Source of the DNA: Entrophospora sp. SA101
Taxonomy: Eukaryota; Glomeromycota; Glomeromycetes; Entrophosporales; Entrophosporaceae
DNA: 18,924 bases
Reading direction: 5' to 3'
NCBI GenBank assembly: GCA_958430865.1
Contig: CAUDNR010004416.1
Span: 1-18,924, forward strand
In this document: positions 8,851 through 17,817 of the stretch, one piece after another
Numbering within the stretch: position 1 is the first letter of the stretch
Layout of the letters: each line of letters opens with the position of its first letter
Made by a program: the position numbers and the translations under genes
Notes under the pieces: model-generated
What the model was told of the DNA's origin: nothing
The model's database searches: none
Seen by the model: only the letters and a program-made list of their open reading frames with translations

Positions 8851-10305
8851 ATTATTAATAATAATAAAAGTTTATTATATAGTAATAAATTATTAGTCAG
8901 ATGACATTTCACATGATTGATATGTCTACTGTAATACAGAATTTTGTGCAATATGCCTATTAATTTAACCAGAAACGTGATATTTTGCAATTCTTAGATA
9001 TGTTTACTAAAAAAAATTGGAAAAGAATTACCTGTTGGAAGTTAATCCCTTTTTTTTTTGCGAAGGTGCGATTTCCAGAAATTGTTTTTCAGATTGTCCT
9101 AGTACAGTTTTTCAATAGTCGTGTTGCTTTGACACTTATAATCATTTGATTTTAATAATGATTACGCAACACAAATATACCAATCGTTAGTGTTTCCATT
9201 CATTAATTCTCTTTTTGAATATTCAAATGCCCAAAAAGAACTATGAATATTCGAAATACATCAGATGACTTTTGGTAATGGATGGAGTTTCAAATAGTTA
9301 TGAATATTTCGAATAACCATGAATATTTCGAATAGCTGTAAATATTTCAAATAACCATAAATGTTTTGATAACTAAATGTAAATTATTTATTAACTAATT
9401 ACAAAAATATTTTTTACCTTTCCTTCTCATTTACTAGCCAAATTATTTATTTTTTATTGCATATCTCATCTGAGTGTTCAAAAGACACATTCACCTTATG
9501 ATCCTCAATATAGTTCCAAATGATTTTTTATTTTTTATTTGATAAATGTTAGAGGTATCAGCCGAATTATTGTGATTTTACTAGTTGCCATTCATCAATA
9601 AAGATTTCAAACTAAAATTCATTTAACAAACAAAATATAAAGAGAAATAATATATTCGTGTGAATAATTTAATGTGTATTATAGTATTGTAGACATAATA
9701 AAATCTAGAGGTTTATTGGAAATCAGATGTATTTTTTCAAATTATGTCTATGATGTTGCCAAGCAAATGTTTAATTCATCGTTTAGTAATAGTTTTACAG
9801 CCCTGAAAAAATTTTGACAGTTTCTGCGAATTTGGGCATGTTTTTACTTCTGCATTTGGAAGGGTTCTCTCTTTGAATAATCCGATAAACAATTATACAA
9901 CTGTAAATCACTAATGCTAATGAAATTCATATTTATCTTGGTACTCAGTTATGCTGTTAAGGATCAAATATCAATTCATAGTCATGCATGATTCACAATA
10001 AAGCATTTTATTTTCATTGTATATAAGCCATTTTTGATCCATAAACTTCCCACAGATCATTGGGGTTGAGTATCGTGTGTGCATGTTGATGTTGTGAACC
10101 AAAATCAAATCGTGTAATCAAAATAAAAAACTATCAATTAATTCAATAATTGGCTTTAAATCTGAATTTACTAAAGTGATTCCTGGCATTATTTAAGGAA
10201 TGAAACTTGATATAATAACTCTTTCGTGATATTTTTATATTATATCATTATATCAGATGAGTAACTTTGCATGACTGTGGCATGAAACTAATAACCGGGT
10301 TTGCA
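8851..10305. other. long intergenic stretch between LamG copies A and B
   Basis: About 1.45 kb of AT-rich DNA without a usable ORF on either strand. The only structure I see is the 19-bp array at about 9288-9375. No RNA gene or transposon ends were recognised. Confidence 0.5.
9288..9375. repeat. 19-bp tandem repeat (TGAATATTTCGAATAACCA)
   Basis: Three units at 9301-9319, 9320-9338 and 9339-9357, with a diverged partial unit on each side. The core GAATATTTCGAAT is close to palindromic (GAATATTC/TTCGAA), and isolated GAATATTC sites also occur at about 9215 and 9245. Confidence 0.75.
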
Positions 10306-10508
10306 TATTTCTATTCTTTGGAGTTTTATTGTCAAAATTACCACCCAAACCTCAATAAATCATATAGCAATGATGTATTTGAGTTATTTACTGATATTAT
10401 TAATAAATATGATTTGAAAACAAATAGCTAACATTTTAAAATATATCTTTTGATAAAATTTAGAATATATTAATATAATATCACCCAATCTTAACTATTA
10501 TTAAAAAA

Positions 10509-11458
10509 TCATTTGAAGACTCCTTGTTTCTGAAAAAAATGAGGATAATTATTGTGAGCAACTGAATAACCAATAAATACAAATGTTTAAAAGCATCTTA
10601 CCAAAAAGTTATTCTCCACCTCTTCAGCAGTAAGACGCCAGTTAAAATAGCGAAAATTGCTATTTAATAAAAATGATCATTTAACATTTTTGTGATTCTG
10701 TAATCATATGTAGATCGACTTTATGATAATAATACCTAATTTCACCAGTAATACCAGTAAGCTTGCCATCATATGCTAGCCCAATATGCAGTGGTCCAGT
10801 ATTGAACAGAACATTTTGTGTTTGAACATTCTGGATGCCATAGTATCCGACCCATGAACAATCTATGTAGAGGTCTAATCTCTTTTCTAAATCAGAAAGG
10901 GTGTAACTTATATGGTGCCATTTATTCAACGAAAGCTGAGTAGCGGTCTCGCCAATTCCAACATTACGATTCCAGTTACCTGAAAAACGCGCATGCATTG
11001 TAGTTTTGTTTGGACACAACCAGAGTGAAGGAGTACGGATGTAATGTTCAGTGCCTAAAGGTGCGTGTATTTTATTCAATTTGAAAAGTGTCAGTTTACA
11101 CTGGTAAAAAAAAATTAAACACTTGTTGAAATGTTCAGTTTTATCAAAAGTTTATCCTTTATTAACTAAAACTGTACATCTCAACAAATGTTTAACCAAA
11201 GTCAAATTTGATTTTTTTTATCAGTGTTAGACAACTAAATAATCACATTCGCGGGGATGTTCAGAATCCATTCTTGCAAAAACTAACCTTTAAGAAAGAT
11301 GCAGACCCAATACTTTTAACTTTCAGACGCAGAGTCACTGAAAGCTCGTCTGTCACCGTGGGCAAGTCATCATGTTGCACGATTTTGTTTTCAGAAGCAG
11401 CCAGGGGAATGGGGTCTTCTATAATTTCACAAAACTCTCTCACAACAACTTTCCTCAT
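10509..11458 (-). pseudogene. LamG-like domain gene copy B, 10-base deletion in exon 1
   Basis: Exon blocks 11288-11458, 10736-11054, 10587-10659 (58 nt if the last intron is spliced) and 10509-10529 align with copies A and C. Exon 1 is 171 nt instead of 181. Ten bases encoding part of the conserved NSDWACIF stretch are gone, between short ATT repeats, so exon 1 no longer joins exon 2 in frame; the shifted frame meets a stop about 36 codons into exon 2. Exon 2 itself is intact, 319 nt, with a three-residue in-frame difference (YDGKLTGITG instead of FTPGFTG), and carries the LamG core. The last intron has a good GTAAGA donor. An alternative TTG/ATG start inside exon 2 could give a short protein, but that is speculation. 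Confidence 0.7.
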
Positions 11459-11475
11459 TTTTTTTGAATTGAAAA

Positions 11476-11830
11476 AAAAATAAACTGATTATAAATTGCC
11501 CATTTTAAATGATAAGTTTATTAACAAGAATACAACGTTAGGGGGTTAATATCCAAATAGATTTGATTGTCTATCAGAGCCAATTTTCTAAATTGATCAA
11601 ATCTTATTAAATTAAAAAAAAATCCTATATAATTGAAAAAAATTTTAAATTGTCTCAAGAACAATCATTTTCATCAAAGAATCATGTATATATATTACTG
11701 CTGAACAAAAGCGCGAGTTGTATTTATTGAAAAAAAACTAAAAATATGATTTAGCCAAACGATTATGGAATTAGTACAGTGATATATTAAAGATCATTGT
11801 CACACCATCCGCTGATATTTTAATTAAAAA
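11476..11830. other. intergenic, no feature recognised
   Basis: AT-rich sequence without open frames or inverted repeats that I could find. It leads into the decayed transposase at about 11840. Confidence 0.45.
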
Positions 11831-11839
11831 TTCTATTAT

Positions 11840-12213
11840 TAGACAAAATTGCTGAATTGTTAAATAATCAAAAATTTAATAAGTCTACTGGTTGCTTATA
11901 CGATCTTAAATAGAGATACTCAATCCGCGAGTATCCTAAGCATGGCGAAGCACAAAGTGCATCTATTGGACAACTTCCAGAAATGAGAAGAAATTTGCAA
12001 AATGTCCTTTGAGAATACCAATTAGACAATATTTCAATTGTGATGAAATTGATCTTTTTTGAAAATTGAAGCCGACACATGGATTATCAACTGGACTACT
12101 TTCGGGAACAACACAAGACAAAATAGAGTAACAGTTCTACTTGCACGCAATACAACTGGAACGGAGAAATTGCCTCCTTTGTTCATACATAAATTAAAGT
12201 TGGTAATGCAAAA
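11840..12213 (+). pseudogene. decayed pogo/Tigger-type (CENP-B-like) transposase fragment
   Basis: Two adjacent frames preserve family motifs. At 11840-12055 the frame reads ...SIREYPKHGEAQSASIGQLP then EMRRNLQNVL, with in-frame stops. It matches the part of pogo-type transposases just before the first catalytic aspartate (HGEA-S...LP-MR). At 12076-12200, in another frame, TRQNRVTVLLARNTTGTEKL and PPLFIHK match the VTVLLAANATGT-KLPPLVI-K segment of the DDE_1 domain. The catalytic region between them is shifted and degraded, and no complete frame exists. This relic may be related to the pogo-like end at 1-118, although they are 11.8 kb apart and cannot be shown to be one family from this window. 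Confidence 0.7.
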
Positions 12214-12354
12214 TTGCGTATTATGGTGTTACAAAGCCAGATTTACTAACCACAATGTTGTAATATTTGTTATAAATATTTATCTATCCTTACTTTCTAG
12301 TTATAACAATTTCTTTGCCATTTCTTTTTCATATTTTTCTTATAATAATTAAAG

Positions 12355-12519
12355 ATGAATTCTGCCATTGATAACAAAAACAAACTTGGTCCAAAATATA
12401 GTGATATCTGGGAATATTTTACGCGTGGTAACCGTCTTGGTAATGGACATTACCAAACTACGCGTAAACTATGTTTTACTCTTGGGCAATCATGGATTCC
12501 ATGTAAAATACATATATGA
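12355..12519 (+). pseudogene. BED-like zinc finger fragment of a transposable element
   Basis: ATG at 12355 opens 54 codons including SDIWEYFTRGNRLGNGHYQT and TRKLCFTLGQSW. This resembles the BED finger pattern W-x-(Y/F)F...GHY-ATC-x2-C...W, which is found at the N-terminus of many hAT-type and other transposase-derived proteins. One of the expected cysteines is replaced (TTRKLC instead of ATCKYC) and the His part is lost through a frame change near 12500. I therefore call it a decayed fragment. Confidence 0.5.
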
Positions 12520-12970
12520 ATTTTATGAAAAAAATAATAAAATTACAACATTTTTAAAAAAAAAATTGTAGCTAGCTTTAATGGTAATGGTATTTCTATT
12601 ATTTCATTACTTTATGAATTTTGTTATTTTAAATCCAAAAAAAAAATTTTATTGCGAATTATTTATTGTTATTATTATTAATTCAGTTTTGCATGCTGCA
12701 GAATAACAAGTGAACCAACTTTGTATAGCATTACCTGTGTGAAAAAACCTTGTAAAATGGTAATTATTTTTTAGAAAATTTTGTTCCGCCTTCATTCTTT
12801 TCAAAAATGCTATTACTATATATTGTTATGGATTAAAATGGCTCGTGATATTTGGTATGGTTGAACCATTATATTACTGGCTTCTGATTTATTTGCCTGA
12901 TTATCTAATAAAAAAATTTATTTTCAAAGAAATAATTTTATTAATAAATAATTTCTATAGACATTTAGGA
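12520..12970. other. AT-rich stretch, no feature recognised
   Basis: Between the BED-like fragment and the second transposase relic. No ORF, no inverted repeat; probably decayed transposon DNA by position. Confidence 0.4.
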
Positions 12971-12971
12971 A

Positions 12972-13190
12972 TTGAATGAGTCCAGAGTATATTTCAGTAG
13001 CAAACCTGATAACATATCGAGAAAAAATCAAAGAAAAATAAATACAATAGCTGGTATATCCAAATGGCTGGCAGAAGGTCAATATGCTGGACCTTTACCT
13101 AACGTGAGTGAATGGAAAAATTTTCTCAGATGCAAATTCAAAAATTATCAAAAGCAGAAGTAACTAAACCTCATCCGCAAACTTCTATTC
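12972..13190 (+). pseudogene. relic of a second transposase of the 3190-7381 family
   Basis: The frame from 12972 reads ...ISRKNQRKINTIAGISKW, then EGQYAGPLPNVSEWKNF. This parallels KDKTKKLGMIAGITNWNEW and GYIFARPLPGIGSW in exon 7 of the intact transposase (6194-6442). After about 13125 the similarity shifts to the next frame (KLSKAEVTKPHPQTSIH, parallel to NYSIKKPNPKISQHTHS). A short segment (the EW-WP and YIFAR region) is missing. The frame change and deletion make this a dead fragment. It is diverged at the protein level, so it is an older relative and not a copy of the intact element. Confidence 0.65.
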
Positions 13191-13199
13191 ATGTAACCT

Positions 13200-13556
13200 T
13201 TTACAATGCGCAATGTATACTTTTACTATTTAAGAAAATTGTTTTCCATTTCAATGAAAGTTGGTAAATATAATGTAAATCAAAGTATAGATAATAATTG
13301 AAATGATCATTATTAAAAAAAATAATTTATCATTATATTTCTAAAAATCCAAAAGCGGGTTTTTTTAATTCAATATCCCGGATCTGCGGACCACCACTTA
13401 ATGAGTATGTGATGTAATTTCGGTTAAACGAGGCTCATTTACTTTGAAATTTATTATTATAAATATTGCATATTTGACTAGCCACCCAACATCGTATTCT
13501 TGTTCATAAACTTGTTATCATCTAAAATGGGGTATTTCATACAATCTTTTATTTTG
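13200..13556. other. intergenic upstream of LamG copy C
   Basis: AT-rich with one GC-rich island at 13376-13398 (CCCGGATCTGCGGACCACCA). Read on the minus strand it resembles a GTGGTGGTCCGC-type transposon terminus, but no partner end was found. No ORF. Confidence 0.4.
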
Positions 13557-13565
13557 TATAAAAAG
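13557..13565 (+). promoter_or_regulatory. TATA-box candidate for LamG copy C
   Basis: TATAAAAAG about 58 bp before the ATG at 13623. The position and match suit a core promoter of the only intact copy. Copies A and B lack an equally clear box at the same place. Confidence 0.4.
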
Positions 13566-13622
13566 GACATGTTTGCAACTTGTTGAATTATCAATCTACT
13601 GGTTTTTTTTCAATTCACAAAA

Positions 13623-14459
13623 ATGAAGAAAGTTGTTGTAAAAGAGTTCCATGAAATTATATCTGATCCCATTTTACTAACTGGTTCTGAAAATAGAATT
13701 GTACAACATGATGAATTGCCTGTGGTAAACAATGAGCTTTCAGTGACACTAAATCTGAAACTTCAAATTATCTATCCTGATTGGGCCTGCATTTTTCATA
13801 AAGGTTGATTTTTTGCATGAAAATGTGATTATTTATTTGTTTATTAGTTGTTTAAACTGACACTTTTTCAAATTGAATAAAATACACGCACCTTTAGGCA
13901 CTGAAAATGACATCCGTACTCCTTCACTCTGGTTGTGGCCAAACAAAACTACAATGCATGTGCGTTTTTCAGGTAACTGGAATTGCAATGTTGGAATTGA
14001 GGAGACTACCGCTGATCTTTCATTGAATAAATGGCACCATATAAGTTACACCCTTTCTGATTCTGAAAAGAGGTTAGACTTCTATATAGATGGTTCATGG
14101 GTCGGATTCCATAGCATTGAGGATGTTCGGACGCAAAAGGTTCTGTTCAATACAGGACCACTACATATTGGATCAGCATTTACTCCAGGGTTTACTGGTG
14201 AAATTAGGTATTATTAAACACAGTAATGAAGTCAACGTATGATTGCAGAAATCACAAAAATGTTAAATGCCATTTTATTAAATAGCAATTTTCGTTATTT
14301 TAACTGGCGCCTTTCTGCTGAAGAAGTGGAAAAAAACTTTTTGGTAGGATACTTTTAGATGTTTACATTTACGATATTCTGATTGAATTGCTCACAATAA
14401 TGACCCTTGTTTTCTTTCCAATAATCTTTGAATTTCAGAAGCAGGGAATCTTCACTTGA
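13623..14459 (+). CDS. LamG/concanavalin A-like domain protein, intact copy C
   Basis: Exons 13623-13803, 13898-14207, 14286-14343 and 14439-14459 give 189 residues ending ...FLKQGIFT. All introns are GT-AG. If the last intron is retained, exon 3 runs to a stop at 14358 (187 residues). The four-exon form is preferred because all three copies keep the acceptor and a KQ(G/E)(I/V)(F/L) ending. The protein is a single jelly-roll-like domain: NELSVTLNLK and DWACIF (residues 37-57), NKWHHISYTLSDSEKRL (104-120), DFYIDGSWVG (121-130), LFNTGPLHIG (143-152), FTGEISNFRYFNWRLS (159-174) and AEEVEKNF (175-182). These are the hallmarks of Laminin_G_3/ConA-like folds, which usually bind glycans or proteins. 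No signal peptide is evident, so a cytosolic role is possible. The ligand is unknown. Confidence 0.75.
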
Positions 14460-14599
14460 GCGCTAATGGGTTTTTTTTAATAAGTATAAAAGTAGTTCAA
14501 GATAACTCACATTCATCATTACCATGTATTTTATTTGTAAATTTCTTGATCCAATCAATTCTAATTCTAGCACATTGGGATTAATTGGATTCTGGCTAG

Positions 14600-14803
14600 T
14601 TAATGAAAGTAATTTTTGATAATAAAGCATCGGAAGATGAAGACACCAAAAACTCTTTTGATTGGTTCCATAATTTTTTTAATTATAACACATGGAAGTC
14701 CATGAACAATCATAAGTAATTCTTGTAAACCAGTCATATCATAAACTAGATAGATATTCTCAGCATCCAGAAACTCCTTAAGAAATCCAGTCTTAAAATC
14801 CGA
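14600..14803 (-). CDS. exon-like ORF of an unrecognised gene
   Basis: After an AG at 14804-14805 the minus strand stays open for 67 codons to TAA at 14600, reading SDFKTGFLKEFLDAENIYLV, then YDMTGLQELLMIVHGLPC and onward. The sequence is protein-like, with mixed hydrophobic and charged residues, but matches no family I can name. It could be the last exon of the gene beginning at 15392; skipping 14804-15071 would keep frame if the donor is GTGTGA at 15071. The final 15 codons overlap sequence that is also found next to LamG copy A, so the 3' boundary is doubtful. Confidence 0.3.
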   Translation of the reverse strand, partial: SDFKTGFLKEFLDAENIYLVYDMTGLQELLMIVHGLPCVIIKKIMEPIKRVFGVFIFRCFIIKNYFH

Positions 14804-15069
14804 CTAATGAATTAATTGGTACCAACCTATTGTTTAATTACTTAATGTGCACGCACAATATCTTAATGTTTTATTTGAAAAACATTTGTGCAACCATTGA
14901 TGGATTTTCAAAGGTGATATTTTGATTGAGTCGCAATATTTAAACAGTTTTTAATCCATTAAAGAAGATATGAAGGCTTGAAGAACTTGATTATTATATT
15001 AATTATATATTTACATAGCACATATTTTATTTGAATGTTTTAAGTCTAAATAATAATTAAAATACTCAC

Positions 15070-15392
15070 ACAATGATAACACCTTCATCTTTAGAAAAAA
15101 TCTCAATTCTGCGTGGTCGTGGATAAAACAGACTTTGAGAGAATCGTAAGCTTAAATTGCTTAATGTGGTCATAGTTTCAGGCCCAGGTATGTTTGATGG
15201 GAACGGGCTGTCAAGTATACAGCGAAACAAGGTTCTTGCATGTATCTCGATTCCTTGATCATCAAGTAATGATACTGCTGCACACACTCAACTATCACAT
15301 TCATTAACTTATCGTGATGGAATGGGTTCCTGGTTCTCATTCATGAATCTCTTGTAAAAAACTTTACCTGGTGGATTAAGTTGCTCACTCAT
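15070..15392 (-). CDS. hypothetical gene, first two exons
   Basis: ATG at 15392 begins a 25-nt first exon (MSEQLNPP), then a GTAAAG donor at 15367 and an 81-bp intron to an AG at 15287. Exon 2 (15070-15286) continues in frame as VCAAVSLLDDQGIEIHARTL, then FRCILDSPFPSNIPG and FYPRPRRIEIFSKDEG. A GTGAGT donor follows at 15069 (a GTGTGA at 15071 is an alternative). I do not recognise a domain. The frame keeps consistent, ordinary composition and both splice sites are good. The downstream continuation is unresolved (see 14600-14803). The alternative is that exon 2 alone is a chance frame of 73 codons. Confidence 0.35.
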
Positions 15393-16061
15393 AGACAATT
15401 AAATGTAGTTTGTTATTATTATTGACCTTTCGTAATAGTGACAGTCGCAGTGATTTTATTTATCACATTTATTTTATTAATCCCTTATAAAATTTAAATA
15501 AGAAGGATATATATGTCAAATAACAACTTTTACCATCTTTACTGGTTCATCAATGAATAAATAAAACAGAGGGCCGGAAAATCAAAGTCATTTGTGATTA
15601 GTGTTTACAACCTTTCAATCCAGTGATTTGATGTGAACGAGTCAATCAAGAGTAACAGGTGACGCAAAGAGAAGAAAAGGCCCCTTAGAAAACCATCGGA
15701 AAATTTTTTTGAGAAACGATTACAGTGTTGGTATAATCATAATAATAATAATAATAAGGATAATGAATGCTGGCAATGAAGAAAACTGTTTGAAAAATGC
15801 ATCTTGTGCCCTCTAGAAAAGAGAAACTTATCTAAAAAATGCAAGACAGAGACTAAGGGAATATATAAAAATAGTAAGTCGAAGAAGATCCTGACAAGTG
15901 TATGCAAAGAAAAAGATACCTCAACGAAAGAAATTTTGATAACAGCCTAGTAACACACTTTTGGATTAATCATTCCAATTATGGAGAATATCGAATGATT
16001 AAAAAAAATGAGAAACAATAACATCATAATAATCACACTATACATGTGTCCGAAACCTTCT
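15393..16061. other. intergenic, one short (AAT)n tract
   Basis: No gene or RNA feature seen. An AAT trinucleotide run lies at 15739-15757. Composition is less AT-extreme than elsewhere (about 15630-15720 and 15830-15960), but every frame is broken by stops. Confidence 0.45.
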
Positions 16062-16258
16062 CACGTGAGTATCGGCCATAAAAATCAATCCCGAGATTTA
16101 GCTGAAACTAAAAACTATGGTAATAGCAATAATGGAATAAATTTTCCCAGGGTTGCGGCTAAATTCTAGTAAATTTATTACTATCTTTGGAATTCTAGAG
16201 ATGCCGAAACCCAGTCGGAAATGAATCTAGGGTTGATTTCGGCCACAATAATCGCGTG
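16062..16258. mobile_element. MITE-like imperfect inverted-repeat segment
   Basis: The left arm 16062-16099 (CACGTGAGTATCGGCC, then AAATCAATCCCGAGATT) matches the reverse complement of 16224-16258 (CACGCGATTATTGTGGCC, then AAATCAACCCTAGATT) imperfectly with small gaps. The segment is 197 bp, non-coding and noticeably more GC-rich than its surroundings. No convincing target duplication was found, so it may be an old MITE or a chance inverted repeat. Confidence 0.4.
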
Positions 16259-16474
16259 TATTATGTACATATTAATATTAACACATATTTATGATTTCGT
16301 CATTTACGTTATATAGTATGTTAATAGTTAAGCTTATCATAAATTATAAATTTCTTTCACATTACAGTAATATTAAAAAAATCATATTAGGAAAAAAAAA
16401 TTTTTTACGTCTTCCTTCCTGTCAAAACAACATTATTATTATTATTAAGTTTTTTTTACTTTCTGGCTATCAAC

Positions 16475-17649
16475 ATGCAGTTTAACATTAATCATCAACG
16501 GTGTTCAAATATCCAGCAACAACAACAACCTTTTCAAATACAACAACAACAACATATTTATCAGCAAATCCAGATACAAGTGCAACATATACAACATATG
16601 CGACAACAAGAAGCTCAACATTTACGACAACACCCACAAACGCAACAACAATTACAACAAGCACGTCAACAATTACAATTACAACATGAACAATTGCAAC
16701 GCGAAAGATTGCAACATCCGCAGCAATTAAAGTATCCACAACAGGCACAACAACCTTTACAATTCCAAAATCCACAACAAATACAACAAGCACAGTATCC
16801 ACAACAACAACAACAGTTGCAACAAGCACAGCACCCACAACAACAATTGCAACAAGCACAGCATCCAGAACCACATCAGCAAGAAGAAGAAGAGTGAGTA
16901 TTCAATAAATTATTATTTTATTAAACAATTTTTTAAAAAAATATTATATCATTATCATCATAATCATTATTGTTATTGTAGGGTTGAACCAGTATTTTAT
17001 TTTAGTCAACCTCCCAAATCTGAAGAAATCAGAGCATACTTTATTTATAAATATCAAAATGAAATCGAATATTCTGACAAATATTATGGTTTGTGCTTAT
17101 ATATCTCTCTTTTATATCTTATTTATATATTTATTTATATTTGTATTTATATTTATATATCTTTCTTATATACATTCATTCACATAATTTTATTAAAAAA
17201 TAGATGATTTGTTTGAATACAGGTGAATATTAATGTGATTTTCGTGTTGATTTCCTTTTTTACATTAAAAAATAATAAAATATTAATATAAATATCATTT
17301 TAGACATGTCATTTTACCTAAAGAAATTTCACTCCATGTTCCACGTGATAGACTTATGATAGAAGATGAATGGAGAGCTCTTGGTGTACAACAATCAAAA
17401 GGATGGGAACATTATTTGATTCATGGTAATAATATCAATCAAATAGTAATGGTAATAATAGCAGATCATAAAATATAATATTTAATAATATGTTATCATC
17501 ACCATATATTATTAGCACCTGAACCACATATTTTACTTTTCAAACGAGAAAAAGATTATTATGAAAAATATTTACTTCCCTTAGAAAAAGAGAGAGAACT
17601 ACAACAACAAACTCAAGAAAGTAACGCAAGTTCGTCTGTTGCAGTTTGA
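16475..17649 (+). CDS. CKS1: cyclin-dependent kinase regulatory subunit (Cks1/suc1) with glutamine-rich N-terminus
   Basis: Exons 16475-16893, 16982-17088, 17204-17222, 17304-17425 and 17516-17649 give 266 residues in frame; all introns are GT-AG. The Cks domain spans about 160-233: [20 protein letters not shown] (168-186), [18 protein letters not shown] (202-219) and the signature hinge [12 protein letters not shown] (222-233). Cks proteins bind cyclin-dependent kinases and phosphosites to promote multisite phosphorylation and mitotic entry. Residues 1-140 are a single exon that is mostly Gln, with His, Leu and Pro, ending in an acidic run. Typical Cks proteins are about 80-150 residues, so the domain is normal but the extension is unusual. 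Budding yeast Cks1 has a poly-Gln tail at the C-terminus; here the main Gln tract is N-terminal and the C-tail has only QQQ. Exon 3 is a 19-nt microexon supplying DDLFEYR, which is essential to the domain. The start at 16475 is the first ATG; use of a later start is possible. Confidence 0.9.
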
Positions 17650-17817
17650 CCTAATAAATGGAATACGTCTAAATATCATTATAAAGACTCGCTTCTTTAA
17701 TATCCTCTTTAAAATTTAAATCGGTAGTAATGCTTTTTTTACTCTTTTCAACAATATAAAAATTCAAAAATCAAAGCATACAATAAATTTAAATTTTATC
17801 ACATTAGTCAACAATTA

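Noticed and set aside
11208..11483. 91-codon plus-strand ORF
   Set aside because: Antisense to exon 1 of LamG copy B, whose reading is supported by two other copies.
13376..13398. GC-rich island resembling a GTGGTGGTCCGC transposon terminus
   Set aside because: No matching partner end or target duplication was found in the window, so it is not listed as an element.
16501..16689. Thr-rich plus-strand ORF
   Set aside because: Alternate frame of the same CAA-rich repeat (ACA codons).
16488..16874. 128-codon minus-strand ORF rich in Val and Ala
   Set aside because: Antisense reading of the CAA-rich Gln tract in the first exon of CKS1; its composition is a direct consequence of the repeat.
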